Positions 1 to 9,603 are shown, counted from the stretch's first letter. The stretch: DNA of 64,000 bases from Myxococcales bacterium (GCA_903642325.1 CAHJWM010000007.1:1-64000), one strand, 5' to 3'. Numbers and translations: made by a program. Notes: a model not told the origin generated them from the sequence alone.

Positions 1-997
1 GAGCAAGGGCGTGACGCTGACGCGCGTGGAGATCCATGCAGGCAAGGGCGGCGGAGGGGCCTCCGGCGCCGATGGCGTGTCGGGCGCTGATGGGGAGGCA
101 ACAGGGGCGCCGCAAAATGGTCGGGATGTCAATTGTTCTGCCACAACGCCCCAAAACGGAGGCTTACCATCGGTTTCTAGCGCATGCGGTAGCGTGGGTG
201 GAACTGGCGGAATGGGGTACGTGAGCCTGCCCGGTGGTGGAGGGGGGCCGGGCACGCCGACTGACCATCAGAGCCCCCCGGGCCAAGCAAATGGCGGACC
301 CGGCGCAACTACGGTGAAAGTTGCGGGGACCGTCGGCGCGGTTGGCAACGGCGGGGTCTCTGGAATGCACGGCGGTGCCGCGCAAACCCTCGGCGCCTTT
401 GCATCAACTGGTTACACCGTTGCCGGCGGTCGAGGCGGCACGGAGGGCAATCCTGGTCAAGGCGGCGGCGGCGGCGGAGCCAGCATGGGCAACGGTACTC
501 TCGGCGGGACGTGTTACGGTCCGAGTGGAGGCGCGGGTGGCCAAGGCGGGTGCGGTGGAAAGCCCGGGGCCGGCGGTGCCGGCGGCGGAGCATCCATCGC
601 TGTGCTGAGCTGGAGCAGTGTGGTGACGCTCGCTGCGTGCGAATTAAGCGCAGACCTTGGCGGTGCTGGTGGTAATGGCGGAAGAGGTGGCTCCGGCGGC
701 TCGGGTAAAGCCGGCGGGACAGGAGGGTCCGGATTGCCGCAGCAAAGCATCGGTAAAGCAGGAGACGGTGGAGACGGAGGGGATGGCGGCAATGGTGGCA
801 ATGGCTCCGGGGGCACCGGTGGACCTTCGATTGCGCTAGTTTACCACGGTGCGAAGCCAGCGACCGTCGATGATTCGCTGCTCACGCATGCGGAAGTCGG
901 CGCCCCCGGGGGCCCCGGCGGAAAGCTTGGGGTGCAAGGAGACTGGGGTCCCGATGGCGCCATCGGAGCGGCACAGGAACAATACGAGCAGCTCTAG
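1..997 (+). CDS. Glycine-rich surface protein, 5'-truncated by window edge
   Basis: The reading frame is open from base 2 and ends in TAG at 997, so only the C-terminal ~332 residues are present and the true start lies upstream. What is seen is almost entirely Gly-Gly-X runs with scattered Ala, Asn and Ser, broken by short hydrophobic stretches such as ASIAVLSW and PSIALVYHG. It is a tandem paralogue of the next gene: bases 1-96 match 1684-1779 with a single mismatch, and both proteins share WGPDG near the C-terminus. The complete copy downstream is a lipoprotein, so this one is probably also a cell-surface protein. The function is unknown. Such Gly-rich low-complexity proteins are common in myxobacteria. 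Confidence 0.8.
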   Translation, partial: SKGVTLTRVEIHAGKGGGGASGADGVSGADGEATGAPQNGRDVNCSATTPQNGGLPSVSSACGSVGGTGGMGYVSLPGGGGGPGTPTDHQSPPGQANGGPGATTVKVAGTVGAVGNGGVSGMHGGAAQTLGAFASTGYTVAGGRGGTEGNPGQGGGGGGASMGNGTLGGTCYGPSGGAGGQGGCGGKPGAGGAGGGASIAVLSWSSVVTLAACELSADLGGAGGNGGRGGSGGSGKAGGTGGSGLPQQSIGKAGDGGDGGDGGNGGNGSGGTGGPSIALVYHGAKPATVDDSLLTHAEVGAPGGPGGKLGVQGDWGPDGAIGAAQEQYEQL

Positions 998-1015
998 GCT
1001 CGATGGTTTGGGCGT

Positions 1016-2665
1016 ATGAAACTTGGGCATGCGTTTTTGGTGATGGGGGCGACCTTTGGGCTGTGCGGTCTGTCCTCATGCGGAGCTGAGTCAAACTGCG
1101 CTGTACGACGCGAGTGCGCTCGCCTAGTCAGCACCGGATCGTCTGGCTCTGCTGCTGGCGACGCTTCAGGTGCGAGCGGATCGGGCGGGAGCGGGAGTGG
1201 GGGTGGGGCTGAAGGCGGGAGTGGCGGAGGGGCCTGCGAGGTGGGCGCGAGCCCGGAATTAGCGGACTGCGTGATTGGCGATGATTACGGGATCTTCGTG
1301 TCGTTGTCGGGGGACGACGAGAGTGGGGACGGCACGGAAGCCCATCCCTTTGCGACGGTGAGCAAAGGGCTGACGATGACCGGTCCGAGCAAGCTGAACC
1401 GGTTGTACGTGTGCGCGACAGCGCAGGGCACGACGACGAGTTATGCGGAGCCCGACACTCTGGTGATCCCCGATCGTGTATCGATCTACGGCGGCTTCAC
1501 GTGCGCGGGCGGGGTGTGGTCGTACGACGTAACGGTGAAGGCATACCTGAAGCCGAAGAGCCCAATCGGGGCGACGATCACGTCGGCGCATGCAGGGGTG
1601 ACGATAGAGGACGTGCGCCTCGACGCAGAGCCGGCGCCGGACGATGGGACGGGGGCGAGCAGCTTCGGGATGATCGTGAATGCGAGCAAGGGCGTGACGC
1701 TGACGCGCGTGGAGATCCATGCAGGCAAGGGCGGCGGAGGGGCCTCCGGCGCCGATGGCGCGTCGGGCGCTGATGGGGACCTCGCAGGTGCGGACCAGAA
1801 TGGAAAAGACGGGAGATGCACCGGACTTAAGAATAACGGCGGGAGGTGGCTTACTGGTAGCGCTTGTGGAAGTTTAGGCGGAACGGGAGGCGACGGCTTT
1901 CCCGCCCAGGATGGCACCTCCGGGCAGCAGGGCTCGCCCGCAAAGAATGTTGATCCACCTGAAAATAGAAATGGCGGTTCCTTCTCGATCAGCAAAAATA
2001 CTCCTGGGGCTGCCGGTCAAGTTGGGTCCGTAGGATTACCAGGCGCGACTGGAATGGCTGCCAAAGACGTGGGTATATTTAGCGCGTCTGGCTACGTGCG
2101 CGCCGATGGGGGAAATGGAGCGGCTGGCCGTGCCGGCCAAGGTGGCGGGGGCGGGGGAGCTAGCGCTGGAGACGGGTTGACATGCGTTGGCGCCGGCGGT
2201 GGTGCAGGGGGGATGGGCGGCTGCGGCGGTGATCTCGGGTCAGGCGGAACCGGCGGAGGGGCATCGATCGCGTTGTTAAGCTGGAACAGTTCCGTGAACT
2301 TGGAGGCTTGCGCCTTGCTCGCGAGCGCTGGCGGAGCCGGAGGCAATGGGGGCAAAGGGCATGTTGGGGGTCTTGGAAGGGCAGGCGGCAGGGGCGGCTT
2401 GGCCGAACTTACGAATCAGATCGGGGCCGGTGGACAAGGCGGCGACGGCGGTAACGGCGGCAATGGCGGCAGCGGCGCCGGCGGGACAGGTGGTCCGTCA
2501 TTTGCGATTCTGTTCTTGGGTGGTGAACCAACTCGGGTGGATTGTGTCCTGACGTCGGGCGAGGGCGGTGTACCCGGTCAGGGCGGACGGCTCGGTTTAA
2601 CCAGCGCAAATTGGGGACCCGATGGTGTCAAAGGTCTATCTAAGCTTGTTGAACAGCAGCTCTAG
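1016..2665 (+). CDS. Glycine-rich lipoprotein, tandem paralogue of preceding gene
   Basis: This 549-residue protein starts 18 bp after the preceding stop. A signal peptide ends in the lipobox LSSC (Cys22), predicting lipidation and export. A Ser/Gly linker follows (about 42-70), then a globular region (about 85-225) with the pattern seen in DUF1565-type N-termini of right-handed beta-helix proteins (FVSLSGDDESGDGTEAHPFATV). The rest is a long Gly-Gly-X region (about 230-530). The close paralogue upstream shows a local duplication, and near-identical DNA at the globular/Gly-rich junction suggests recent exchange. An adhesin, matrix or coat role is possible but is inference only. No catalytic motif was recognised. 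Confidence 0.85.
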   Translation: MKLGHAFLVMGATFGLCGLSSCGAESNCAVRRECARLVSTGSSGSAAGDASGASGSGGSGSGGGAEGGSGGGACEVGASPELADCVIGDDYGIFVSLSGDDESGDGTEAHPFATVSKGLTMTGPSKLNRLYVCATAQGTTTSYAEPDTLVIPDRVSIYGGFTCAGGVWSYDVTVKAYLKPKSPIGATITSAHAGVTIEDVRLDAEPAPDDGTGASSFGMIVNASKGVTLTRVEIHAGKGGGGASGADGASGADGDLAGADQNGKDGRCTGLKNNGGRWLTGSACGSLGGTGGDGFPAQDGTSGQQGSPAKNVDPPENRNGGSFSISKNTPGAAGQVGSVGLPGATGMAAKDVGIFSASGYVRADGGNGAAGRAGQGGGGGGASAGDGLTCVGAGGGAGGMGGCGGDLGSGGTGGGASIALLSWNSSVNLEACALLASAGGAGGNGGKGHVGGLGRAGGRGGLAELTNQIGAGGQGGDGGNGGNGGSGAGGTGGPSFAILFLGGEPTRVDCVLTSGEGGVPGQGGRLGLTSANWGPDGVKGLSKLVEQQL

Positions 2666-3294
2666 GCCGTTCGGAAATGAACAGCTCGCGGCGCGAGCGC
2701 ATTGGGCGCCCGATGGAGCGCTTGGCATGGCTCGAGCCGAATACGAACAGAAATGAGTCAGCAGCGGAGCCCGAAGGGGCAATTCGTCCGTCGATCAATA
2801 GTAATTCTGTCGGCGCGCGCGCCCACCCGTTTAGCGCCGTTTCGCCCACTCGATCAGCCGGTTACCGCGTCCCATGTCGTTGAAGTGCAGTTGTACCAAC
2901 GGTGCTGCATTAGAGATGCGGTGCGGAAATTTGACGACGCAGTGGGCGACATTGCGCTACGTAGCTCGCGGGTGAAGGGCGCTGAATGTCTGTTTAACGA
3001 ACGAGCAGGAGCGCGTCCGCGCGGCCCGATGAGCGGGTGCGCCTGTTGCTCGGCGCCGTACACGCAACGCTGGAATCGGGGCCAAGTCATGAGGCGGCGT
3101 CGACGCCTGTCGAAGGCTGGGCAATGTCCCGTCGCGGCGACGGCAAGTGTTCATCAGAACGAGCTTCGTCGGTCTCGGAGTTGCGCCTGGTAAGAATGCG
3201 CACTTTTATAGAAACTGGTTCTCTGGCTCTCACGATCAGGGCCGTACGCGGTGGGCTCCGCGCGTAGAACTTTCGAATCAATAAGGCGACAGAT
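2666..3294. other. Intergenic gap, no convincing gene
   Basis: This 629-bp gap separates the glycine-rich tandem from the RCC1 lipoprotein. Short open frames exist on both strands, but their translations are Arg/Ser/Ala-rich with no domain, signal peptide or credible ribosome site. I saw no tRNA, terminator with a T-tract or repeat in it. It must contain the promoter of the downstream gene. Confidence 0.5.
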
Positions 3295-5235
3295 ATGGAA
3301 TCGAAATACTGGTTGGTGGTCGGGATAGCGGCGGTCGGCGGCATCCAAATCGCCGCGTGCTCGTCGAATTTCGACTCATGCGCCGACTCGCGGACTTGCC
3401 CATCCCATGCGTCGCAAGGTGAGGCAGGGGCGTCGAGCGGTGAAGGGGGGGCCGCAGGCGGCGACGATGGCGAGAGTGGTGCGGGTGGCACCGTCGCTGC
3501 CGCTCCGGAAAAACCGAAGTTATTCGGACCGTGCGCGGGCGTCGGAGGCCTTGCTTGCGACGGGGCGGCATCTGCTCGGCGGCTCGCTTGTGACGGCAAA
3601 ATCTGGCAAGCCGGCACGACCTGCGCGGACGGCGAGCGTTGCGACTCCACGAACGGAGAGTGTACGAGAATCGTCGCGGAGTGCTCTACGGCCCTTCCGG
3701 GCCAAAATGTGTGCCGCGGCGATAAGCTGCTGACGTGCGGCCCCGACCTAGTGACGGCAGTTGAAGCTGCGGCATGCGTTGGCCTGTGCAAAGACGGGAT
3801 TTGTCAGATGCCTGCGTGCGGCGACTTGAAGGTCGAGCCCGGCGAAGAGTGCGACGAAGGCAACGTCGACCAGTCAGGCGCGTGTTCCGCAAGCTGCAAA
3901 AAGAAAGTTTGCGGAGATGGCCAGATTTTTTCCGGTCATGAACAGTGCGATGACCACAACACGGTTTCTGGCGATGGCTGCAGCGCGACCTGTAACTGGG
4001 AGCCGATAGCGCTCGCACTTGGCGACTCTTCATCCTGCGCCCTGTCAGCGAACGGCAAGGTGAAGTGCTGGGGTTATAACGGGTCCGGTTCACTTGGCAT
4101 CGGCGACGACATGAACCGTGGAGACAAGCCCAATCAAATGGGCCCCAAACTTTTACCCGTGTCGTTAGGAGCCAACCAAATGGTAAAATCGATTGCGGCC
4201 GGCGGGAAATCCGTTTGCGCCCTGCTTGAAGAGGGCGGTCTCAAATGCTGGGGCGATAATTTTTTTGGGCAGCTTGGCACCGGCGACCGGGCCGAGCGCG
4301 GTAGCAAGCCGGAGCTGATGGGAGATGCGTTGAAGGCCATCCCTTTCGGAGCCGGAGAGCAGGCCATTTCCGTCAGCACCGGCCGCCAGCACACCTGCGC
4401 AGTTCTGAACACGGGGGCCGCCAGGTGTTGGGGAAGCGGGTGGGCGGGAGAGCTTGGTTTGGGTGACACCGCCGACTACCCGGTGCCGACGCAAAGCCGA
4501 TTCGCCGTGCTCGGAAACAGCATAAGTAAGGCTATCGATGCTACAGGCAACTTTTTCACCTGCAACTTAAGCGACGACGCGACGGAAAGATGCTGGGGCA
4601 GCAACGTCGCCGGGCAGCTTTCGATCAATGGTCTAACTAACTTGGGGGAACAGCCGGGCAGCGCGGGAGACGTGCATGCGCTTTCCTTTGGTGGCGGTCG
4701 TACCGTGAAAGCCATCGCCGATGGGGCCGACTTCGCTTGCGCCCTTCTGAGCGATTCTAGCGTGAAGTGCTGGGGCGATAACTTGAGCGGAATGCTAGGA
4801 ACCGGTGACGCGGAGCGCCATGGCACGACGCCAGCCGCACTTGCGGCATTGCCGTCCATCGACCTCGGTCCGGGGCGATCCGCGAAGTCGATATCCGCGG
4901 GTGCCTATTACGCTTGCGCAGTCTTGGATAACGGCGACCTGAAGTGTTGGGGCGACAACGGAGCGGGAGGGCTCGGACAAGGCGACACGGTTTCGCGCGG
5001 TAACATGCCCGGGCAGATGGGTGGCGCGCTCAAGCCAGTCTCTCTTGGCAGCGGTCGCACCGTACTTCAGGTCGCAGTGGGCGGTGGTCATACCTGCGCT
5101 CTGCTCGACAACGGCACCGTCAAGTGTTGGGGATGGAATAACTCAGGCCAGCTTGGTTTGGGCGACACGGCGAATCGAGGCAGCTCTATCGGCGAGATGG
5201 GCGATTCCCTGCCCGCGGTCGACCTATCCTTCTAA
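3295..5235 (+). CDS. RCC1-repeat lipoprotein with DUF4215 cysteine-rich repeats
   Basis: This is a 646-residue exported lipoprotein with the lipobox IAAC at Cys22, followed by a Gly/Ser/Ala linker. Residues about 75-170 are Cys-rich. At about 175-232 are two DUF4215 (Myxococcus cysteine-rich) repeats, recognisable by CGDLKVEPGEECDEG and CGDGQIFSGHEQCDD. The C-terminal ~410 residues hold seven RCC1-like blades, each carrying the signature C-A-L/V-L then CWG and a QLGxGD-type turn, for example SCALSANGKVKCWG. The fourth blade is degenerate (SINGL replaces the LGxGD turn). RCC1 repeats form a seven-bladed beta-propeller, and seven repeats are what is seen. Start: ATG preceded by AAGG about 8 nt upstream. 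Likely a surface-bound recognition or adhesion protein; the ligand is unknown. Confidence 0.9.
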   Translation: MESKYWLVVGIAAVGGIQIAACSSNFDSCADSRTCPSHASQGEAGASSGEGGAAGGDDGESGAGGTVAAAPEKPKLFGPCAGVGGLACDGAASARRLACDGKIWQAGTTCADGERCDSTNGECTRIVAECSTALPGQNVCRGDKLLTCGPDLVTAVEAAACVGLCKDGICQMPACGDLKVEPGEECDEGNVDQSGACSASCKKKVCGDGQIFSGHEQCDDHNTVSGDGCSATCNWEPIALALGDSSSCALSANGKVKCWGYNGSGSLGIGDDMNRGDKPNQMGPKLLPVSLGANQMVKSIAAGGKSVCALLEEGGLKCWGDNFFGQLGTGDRAERGSKPELMGDALKAIPFGAGEQAISVSTGRQHTCAVLNTGAARCWGSGWAGELGLGDTADYPVPTQSRFAVLGNSISKAIDATGNFFTCNLSDDATERCWGSNVAGQLSINGLTNLGEQPGSAGDVHALSFGGGRTVKAIADGADFACALLSDSSVKCWGDNLSGMLGTGDAERHGTTPAALAALPSIDLGPGRSAKSISAGAYYACAVLDNGDLKCWGDNGAGGLGQGDTVSRGNMPGQMGGALKPVSLGSGRTVLQVAVGGGHTCALLDNGTVKCWGWNNSGQLGLGDTANRGSSIGEMGDSLPAVDLSF

Positions 5236-5249
5236 GCGGCGTTCGGAGC

Positions 5250-6923
5250 TCAGCGCTCCGCGAATAGGGTCGCCAAGTACTTCTTCACGTAGCGTTTGAA
5301 GGCCTCGGTCGACATGGTGTTGTAGAGGTCTTCAGCGGTGGTGCGGTCCGCAATGGTTTTCAGGTCCGGGGCGCGCCAGACAGAGAGCTTGAAGGTGAGC
5401 GGCTCGGGGTCTTGAGGAATTTCGAAGGTGGTGCGGGTGATGAGGCCGATGCCGGAGAGGGCGAGGCGTGGTCTGCGGCTGATGAACGCGCCCGACAGTT
5501 CGGTGTGGTACGTGATCAGTAGGGTGGGCGCAGCGGCTCGTTCGCTATCCTCTGCGGCGAGCGCGGGCGCGAGCTCGGGCAAGACCAAGTCGGGCGGAAA
5601 GTGCGCGGACAGGGCGATGCTGAGCGCGCTAGCCACCGCCGCTTCTCGCGGCTCTGCGCGCGCGGGCTCGAAGTACGGGCCCGGCAGTGAGTTCTCGCCG
5701 CTAAAATAGGCACTTTTGCGCAGCGCGTTTTGGGCTTTGTCCAGCGTTTCACTGGGCTTTCGTTGGAAACGGACAAGGACCTTCGGGCCGTGCTTGGCGG
5801 TGTAGCGCAAAAGACGCTCCATGAACGGCAAGAGTCGAGCTTGGTTGGGGGCGAGCGAGGGGCGCAGCTGTCTCAGCGTGGTTTCAATGCGCAAGTCGAT
5901 GGCGCGATCGAGATCTGAGCTCAGGAACGAGTAGCGCTCATAGCGCGCAGCGAAACCCTTCAGCGCCCCCAGCGTGCCGATCGACTCAGCGAGCGCGAGC
6001 TCTTTGAGGAGAGCGGCTCGAAGCGCCGCGTCGATCTCCGGTTTTATCTTGAAACCGGGGTGAGCGTTGCCGAAGGCCTCGATGGCAGAGACGGTGCCCT
6101 GCCGAACGACGTCCTTCAGCTCAGAGCGCGGGAGGAGTAGCCCTTGCACGTCCGGATTTTGACCGCCGCGGGCCAAGTAAGCGCGGTACGCACTGCTACT
6201 GTCAGCGGCGCGCGCGGCCGCGTACAGGCGCGCTTCACTCAACCGGTTGCGAACGCGCCAGGCTGTCACGCCCAGGAGCACCCCCAAAGTCAAAGCCAAA
6301 ACTGGCCAGACCTTGACCCAAGAAGGAGGCGTGTTCGCGAACGATTCCGAGGGGGAAAACGGGTTCTTGAAGCCGTTGTCCAGCAGCGGATCGAGCAAGG
6401 CCTGTTCGCGTGCGGTCCAATCCGGCCCCGCATTGGCCAGTCGATCGCGCAGCTCGACGAGCTCCCGGGCGGTCAGCTCGGCGCGAACCCAATCCGAGGT
6501 CGGAAAATCGAAGCGCACGCCGTCGAGCTTCACGCGTAAGCAACCGTTGCTGCGGTCAGCATGAGCCTCCGTTCGTTCGTTCAAGCGATGCACGAAGAAG
6601 CGCGGGGTGCGCGCATCGATCACGCCGATCGGGAATAGATACAGCGCCGGACGATACGGCACTGCGTGCGCGGTCACGTGGCGAGCCGCGGCTTTGAGGA
6701 ACCCGAGCGCGGAAAGCGCGAAAAGCCCAACCTGGACGGCGGCGAACCGAAGCGGTGTCAGCGCGTACGGACTTCGTAGATCCCCAAACCCGACACGTAG
6801 CGATAGGAGCGCTCCGAGCAGGCCGGCCGCGCCCAACAGCAGCCAGCCAAGCTGTCTCGAGTCACGGGCGGAAGGATGGATGGCGAGCGGCGCTGGCGCG
6901 GCGGAGCCTTCCGTCGAGGCCAT
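5250..6923 (-). CDS. Membrane protein of unknown function
   Basis: About 557 residues from ATG 6923. The frame is open to 7025, but that would overlap the upstream MutS-like gene and adds only Arg-rich sequence. Hydrophobic segments lie near residues 22-40 (LGWLLLGAAGLLGALLSL) and 55-75, and a third lies near 205-225 (VWPVLALTLGVLLGV). The long C-terminal part (about 230-557) is soluble and rich in helix-forming Ala, Leu, Arg and Glu. No family was recognised. It lies 43 bp downstream of the MutS-like ATPase on the same strand, so the two are probably cotranscribed. The convergent RCC1 gene ends 14 bp from its stop. Confidence 0.75.
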   Translation of the reverse strand: MASTEGSAAPAPLAIHPSARDSRQLGWLLLGAAGLLGALLSLRVGFGDLRSPYALTPLRFAAVQVGLFALSALGFLKAAARHVTAHAVPYRPALYLFPIGVIDARTPRFFVHRLNERTEAHADRSNGCLRVKLDGVRFDFPTSDWVRAELTARELVELRDRLANAGPDWTAREQALLDPLLDNGFKNPFSPSESFANTPPSWVKVWPVLALTLGVLLGVTAWRVRNRLSEARLYAAARAADSSSAYRAYLARGGQNPDVQGLLLPRSELKDVVRQGTVSAIEAFGNAHPGFKIKPEIDAALRAALLKELALAESIGTLGALKGFAARYERYSFLSSDLDRAIDLRIETTLRQLRPSLAPNQARLLPFMERLLRYTAKHGPKVLVRFQRKPSETLDKAQNALRKSAYFSGENSLPGPYFEPARAEPREAAVASALSIALSAHFPPDLVLPELAPALAAEDSERAAAPTLLITYHTELSGAFISRRPRLALSGIGLITRTTFEIPQDPEPLTFKLSVWRAPDLKTIADRTTAEDLYNTMSTEAFKRYVKKYLATLFAER

Positions 6924-6966
6924 GAAGCGTTCTTGAATCGACCGCTGAAGCGCCCAGAAATCGACC

Positions 6967-8592
6967 CTATCCACGCGACGCCTCGGCCCGTGCGCGCGAT
7001 CGATCGATGAGCTCGCGCAGGGCATCTCGCGTAACGCCGAGCCGCTCCGCCGTGCGCTCGGCGAGCGACGTCGTCGCGACTCCGGGGATGAAGCCGTAAG
7101 TCGGAGTTTCGTACGCGTCGAGCTCGACTTGTAAAAATTCCAGGCGCGCTACCGGTCTTTCGCTCTCCAGGCGTGACGCGAACTGTAAAAAATGCGTCGT
7201 GATGAAGGCTTGCGGCTCGAGCTCGGCCAAGAGCGAGACGACCAGCTCGAAAATATCTTCTCCCTCCGAAGGATTGGTACCCGAGCACAGCTCGTCCAAG
7301 ATCACCAAGCTGCCTACCGAGAGTTGCTCGAACATACGCCGGATCCGCAAGAGCTCCGTACCCAGACGGCCTTCTCGCTGGTCGGAGCTAGCTTCGTGCG
7401 AAAGTGACACGAAAAGCCCCGAACGCAGCTTCAGGAGTGCGCGACGCGCCGGCACGAAGGAGCCCGATTGGCCGAGCAGCTGCGTGAGCGCCAAGGCCTG
7501 TAAGAGCCTGGTTTTGCCGCCCGAATTGGGCCCGGTGATCACCACCAACGCGCGTTCGGCCGCGCTGATCTGACAGGTCTTGGGCGGCCGCTCTTCGAGC
7601 AGCAAGAAAGGGTTGAAGAGCGCTTCGAGCTTCGTCGTCGCGTCGATGCGGTCGTGGAGCTCCGGTAAGCACATGTCCAAGCCGTTCTTCTTGGCTAGCG
7701 CTTTGAGCGACAGGCTGGCCAAGTAGAATTCCATGTCTACGAGTAGTTGAAAGAGCGCGAGCACGCATTCTTGCATCCCGTCGAAGGCCGCGTTCGTGAG
7801 CCGACCGATCAGCTCGGACTCGCGAAAGCCGTAACCCTGGAGCCACAGGGTGAGCTTGGTCATGAAGCGCCCAACGCGCGTGCGATAGAACGGATTTTCG
7901 TGGTTTTCGCCAGCGCGCACGATCTGGAAGCTTCGCAGCTCGCCATCGTAGCCAACTTTCACGCGCAGCTCGATCGTGGCTCGCTCGTTTTCGTGCTCGA
8001 GCAAGTTGGTGAGCGTTTCGTAGGCGGGGCTACCGAGCTGTGCGCTCGCGAACCGCCCGATGCGCGCGAGCGCGGAGGTCGAGGCGGAAAACGCGGTGGC
8101 GAGCTCGTCCACGAGCTCGCGAACCGTGCGCAAAATCTCGACCCGCCTCCCGATGGCGTCATAACGTTTACCGCGATCAGGCGCTTCCAACTCGAGCACC
8201 AAGACCCGAATTTTGGCGGCGAGCCGAGCGAGCTCGCTCGCACGCTGGGGGTGCTCAACCAGCTCTGCCAAAATTTCTTGACGGAAGCGCGCAATGGCCG
8301 GTTCACGCGGCGGATGCGCCAGCAGACGCAGCAGGTGCCCGCGCTCGGGCACGTACTTTTGACCGCCGATGTCGAAAGAAAGGCAACGCGAGACGAAATC
8401 GCTCAGGAATAACTCGCGGGCGAAACAATCGCTCGAAAAGTCGCTCGGACCAAAGTCGGCACGTTCCCAGATCTTGGTGAACATGTCCGCGGTGCCGCCG
8501 GTCGCAAACGCGAAGGTGAGTGCCTCACGTAGAGCGCGGGCGTCGAGCCGGGCGCGGGGCTCCGGATACAGCAGGTCCGGGACGGCGTTCAT
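6967..8592 (-). CDS. MutS-family (MutS2-like) ATPase
   Basis: About 541 residues from ATG 8592 (MNAVPDLLYPEP). Upstream in-frame sequence looks non-coding, so the longer frame to 8748 is not favoured. The C-terminal third carries the MutS ATPase core: Walker A GPNSGGKTR, a Ser-rich segment SLSHEASSDQREGRLGTE and Walker B VILDELCSGTNPSEGE, followed by an FITTHF-like switch motif. The N-terminal half is helical and matches the lever/core region. There is no N-terminal mismatch-recognition domain with the Phe-x-Glu motif and no C-terminal Smr domain, so it is neither canonical MutS nor full-length MutS2. It probably acts on branched DNA or in another stress role; the substrate is unknown. Confidence 0.85.
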   Translation of the reverse strand: MNAVPDLLYPEPRARLDARALREALTFAFATGGTADMFTKIWERADFGPSDFSSDCFARELFLSDFVSRCLSFDIGGQKYVPERGHLLRLLAHPPREPAIARFRQEILAELVEHPQRASELARLAAKIRVLVLELEAPDRGKRYDAIGRRVEILRTVRELVDELATAFSASTSALARIGRFASAQLGSPAYETLTNLLEHENERATIELRVKVGYDGELRSFQIVRAGENHENPFYRTRVGRFMTKLTLWLQGYGFRESELIGRLTNAAFDGMQECVLALFQLLVDMEFYLASLSLKALAKKNGLDMCLPELHDRIDATTKLEALFNPFLLLEERPPKTCQISAAERALVVITGPNSGGKTRLLQALALTQLLGQSGSFVPARRALLKLRSGLFVSLSHEASSDQREGRLGTELLRIRRMFEQLSVGSLVILDELCSGTNPSEGEDIFELVVSLLAELEPQAFITTHFLQFASRLESERPVARLEFLQVELDAYETPTYGFIPGVATTSLAERTAERLGVTRDALRELIDRSRARAEASRG

Positions 8593-8793
8593 CGGGCCGT
8601 AGCTCAGGAGGGCGTGGCGCGAAACATGCGCTGGCGGCCGAGGGCGCGCACGGTGAAGCCTAGATAAGCATTGGTCTTTCGGGAGCGCGACCAGGGTTTG
8701 CGCATGACCTGAGCGTAACATGTGCGACGCCGCGGACGGCATGGCCATCCCTGGCTAGATTCGGCACGATCGCTCCTGTTCACCGCCACACTG

Positions 8794-9597
8794 TTATTTT
8801 GGCTTTGCAGCGCCTGCCCAACCGATCTCCCGCGCTGTTCCCAAGCCCACGCCGAGCTCGCTGAGGGACTCTGGAGGGCGTTCGACGCCTGGGGCGGTCA
8901 CCCGATTGCGCGTCATCACTTCCGCGTAGCGCTGCGGATAGAGGGGGACGCGATTCGGCTCGACGAGGCCGTCCGGAATCACCGCGCGGCCGGCGGCGTC
9001 GTACTTGTCGCTGGCCCCGAGCGTATGAAATAGCTCGTGCGTCACTACGAACATTGCGAGATCGACCATCGAAGTGTCGAGGTCGATGCGCGCGACGCCC
9101 ACCCGGCCGCCTTGCTCGCTCGAGCCCTCGACCCAATTGCGCGCGCTGTCGCGTGGCTCGCGGGCCAGGACGTAGATGCGCGAGTCGAAGTGTCGCGCGG
9201 GAAGCTCGCTGACGCGGTCGACGGCGCGCGTCCACAACCACTGGTCGTAAGCGTGCCGGGCGAGACTCGTGAGGGTCGAGTCCGGATCGGGGGGTGGGGG
9301 CCGGTCCACGCGCACCGGACCAAAGATGGTGAACACGATCGGGCGCCCCATGCGGCCGCCGTAACGATGATACTCCGCCGCCAGACGCGCTTCTAGCGCC
9401 GGAAACCGCGCGCGGAGAGCGTTGACGGCGTGCGCATTTACCGCGCCGAGCTCGACGACATCCACCGCAACCTCTACCGGACGTTGCCACTCGGTGCGCG
9501 CCCGTCGTGAGCGAATGTCGTGCACGGCCCAGAGCACGGTCAGCGTCAGCAGGCCGACGAGAAACACGAGACGCAAGCGGGACGAGCGACGCGGCAT
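8794..9597 (-). CDS. Membrane-anchored zinc metalloprotease-like protein
   Basis: 267 residues. An N-terminal signal anchor (about 9-25, LRLVFLVGLLTLTVLWAV) follows a basic leader (MPRRSSR). At 187-197 the sequence HELFHTLGASD fits the metzincin-type zinc site HExxHxxGxxH/D, with Asp197 in the third-ligand position, as is known for snapalysin-type (M7) peptidases. The rest does not match a family I can name. The enzyme should sit outside the cytoplasmic membrane. It is the last gene of a tight group: the zinc-ribbon gene ends 6 bp upstream of its start. A role in proteolysis is inferred from the motif only. Confidence 0.75.
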   Translation of the reverse strand: MPRRSSRLRLVFLVGLLTLTVLWAVHDIRSRRARTEWQRPVEVAVDVVELGAVNAHAVNALRARFPALEARLAAEYHRYGGRMGRPIVFTIFGPVRVDRPPPPDPDSTLTSLARHAYDQWLWTRAVDRVSELPARHFDSRIYVLAREPRDSARNWVEGSSEQGGRVGVARIDLDTSMVDLAMFVVTHELFHTLGASDKYDAAGRAVIPDGLVEPNRVPLYPQRYAEVMTRNRVTAPGVERPPESLSELGVGLGTAREIGWAGAAKPK

Positions 9598-9603
9598 GCG
9601 CAG

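Noticed and set aside
60-2500. Short repeated GGC-rich units that might look like a CRISPR or minisatellite
   Set aside because: They encode Gly-Gly-X protein repeats in frame, with no regular repeat-spacer periodicity.
2702-3193. 163-residue plus-strand open frame in the gap before the RCC1 gene
   Set aside because: Arg/Ser/Ala-rich translation, no domain, signal or ribosome site; typical of spurious frames in high-GC DNA.
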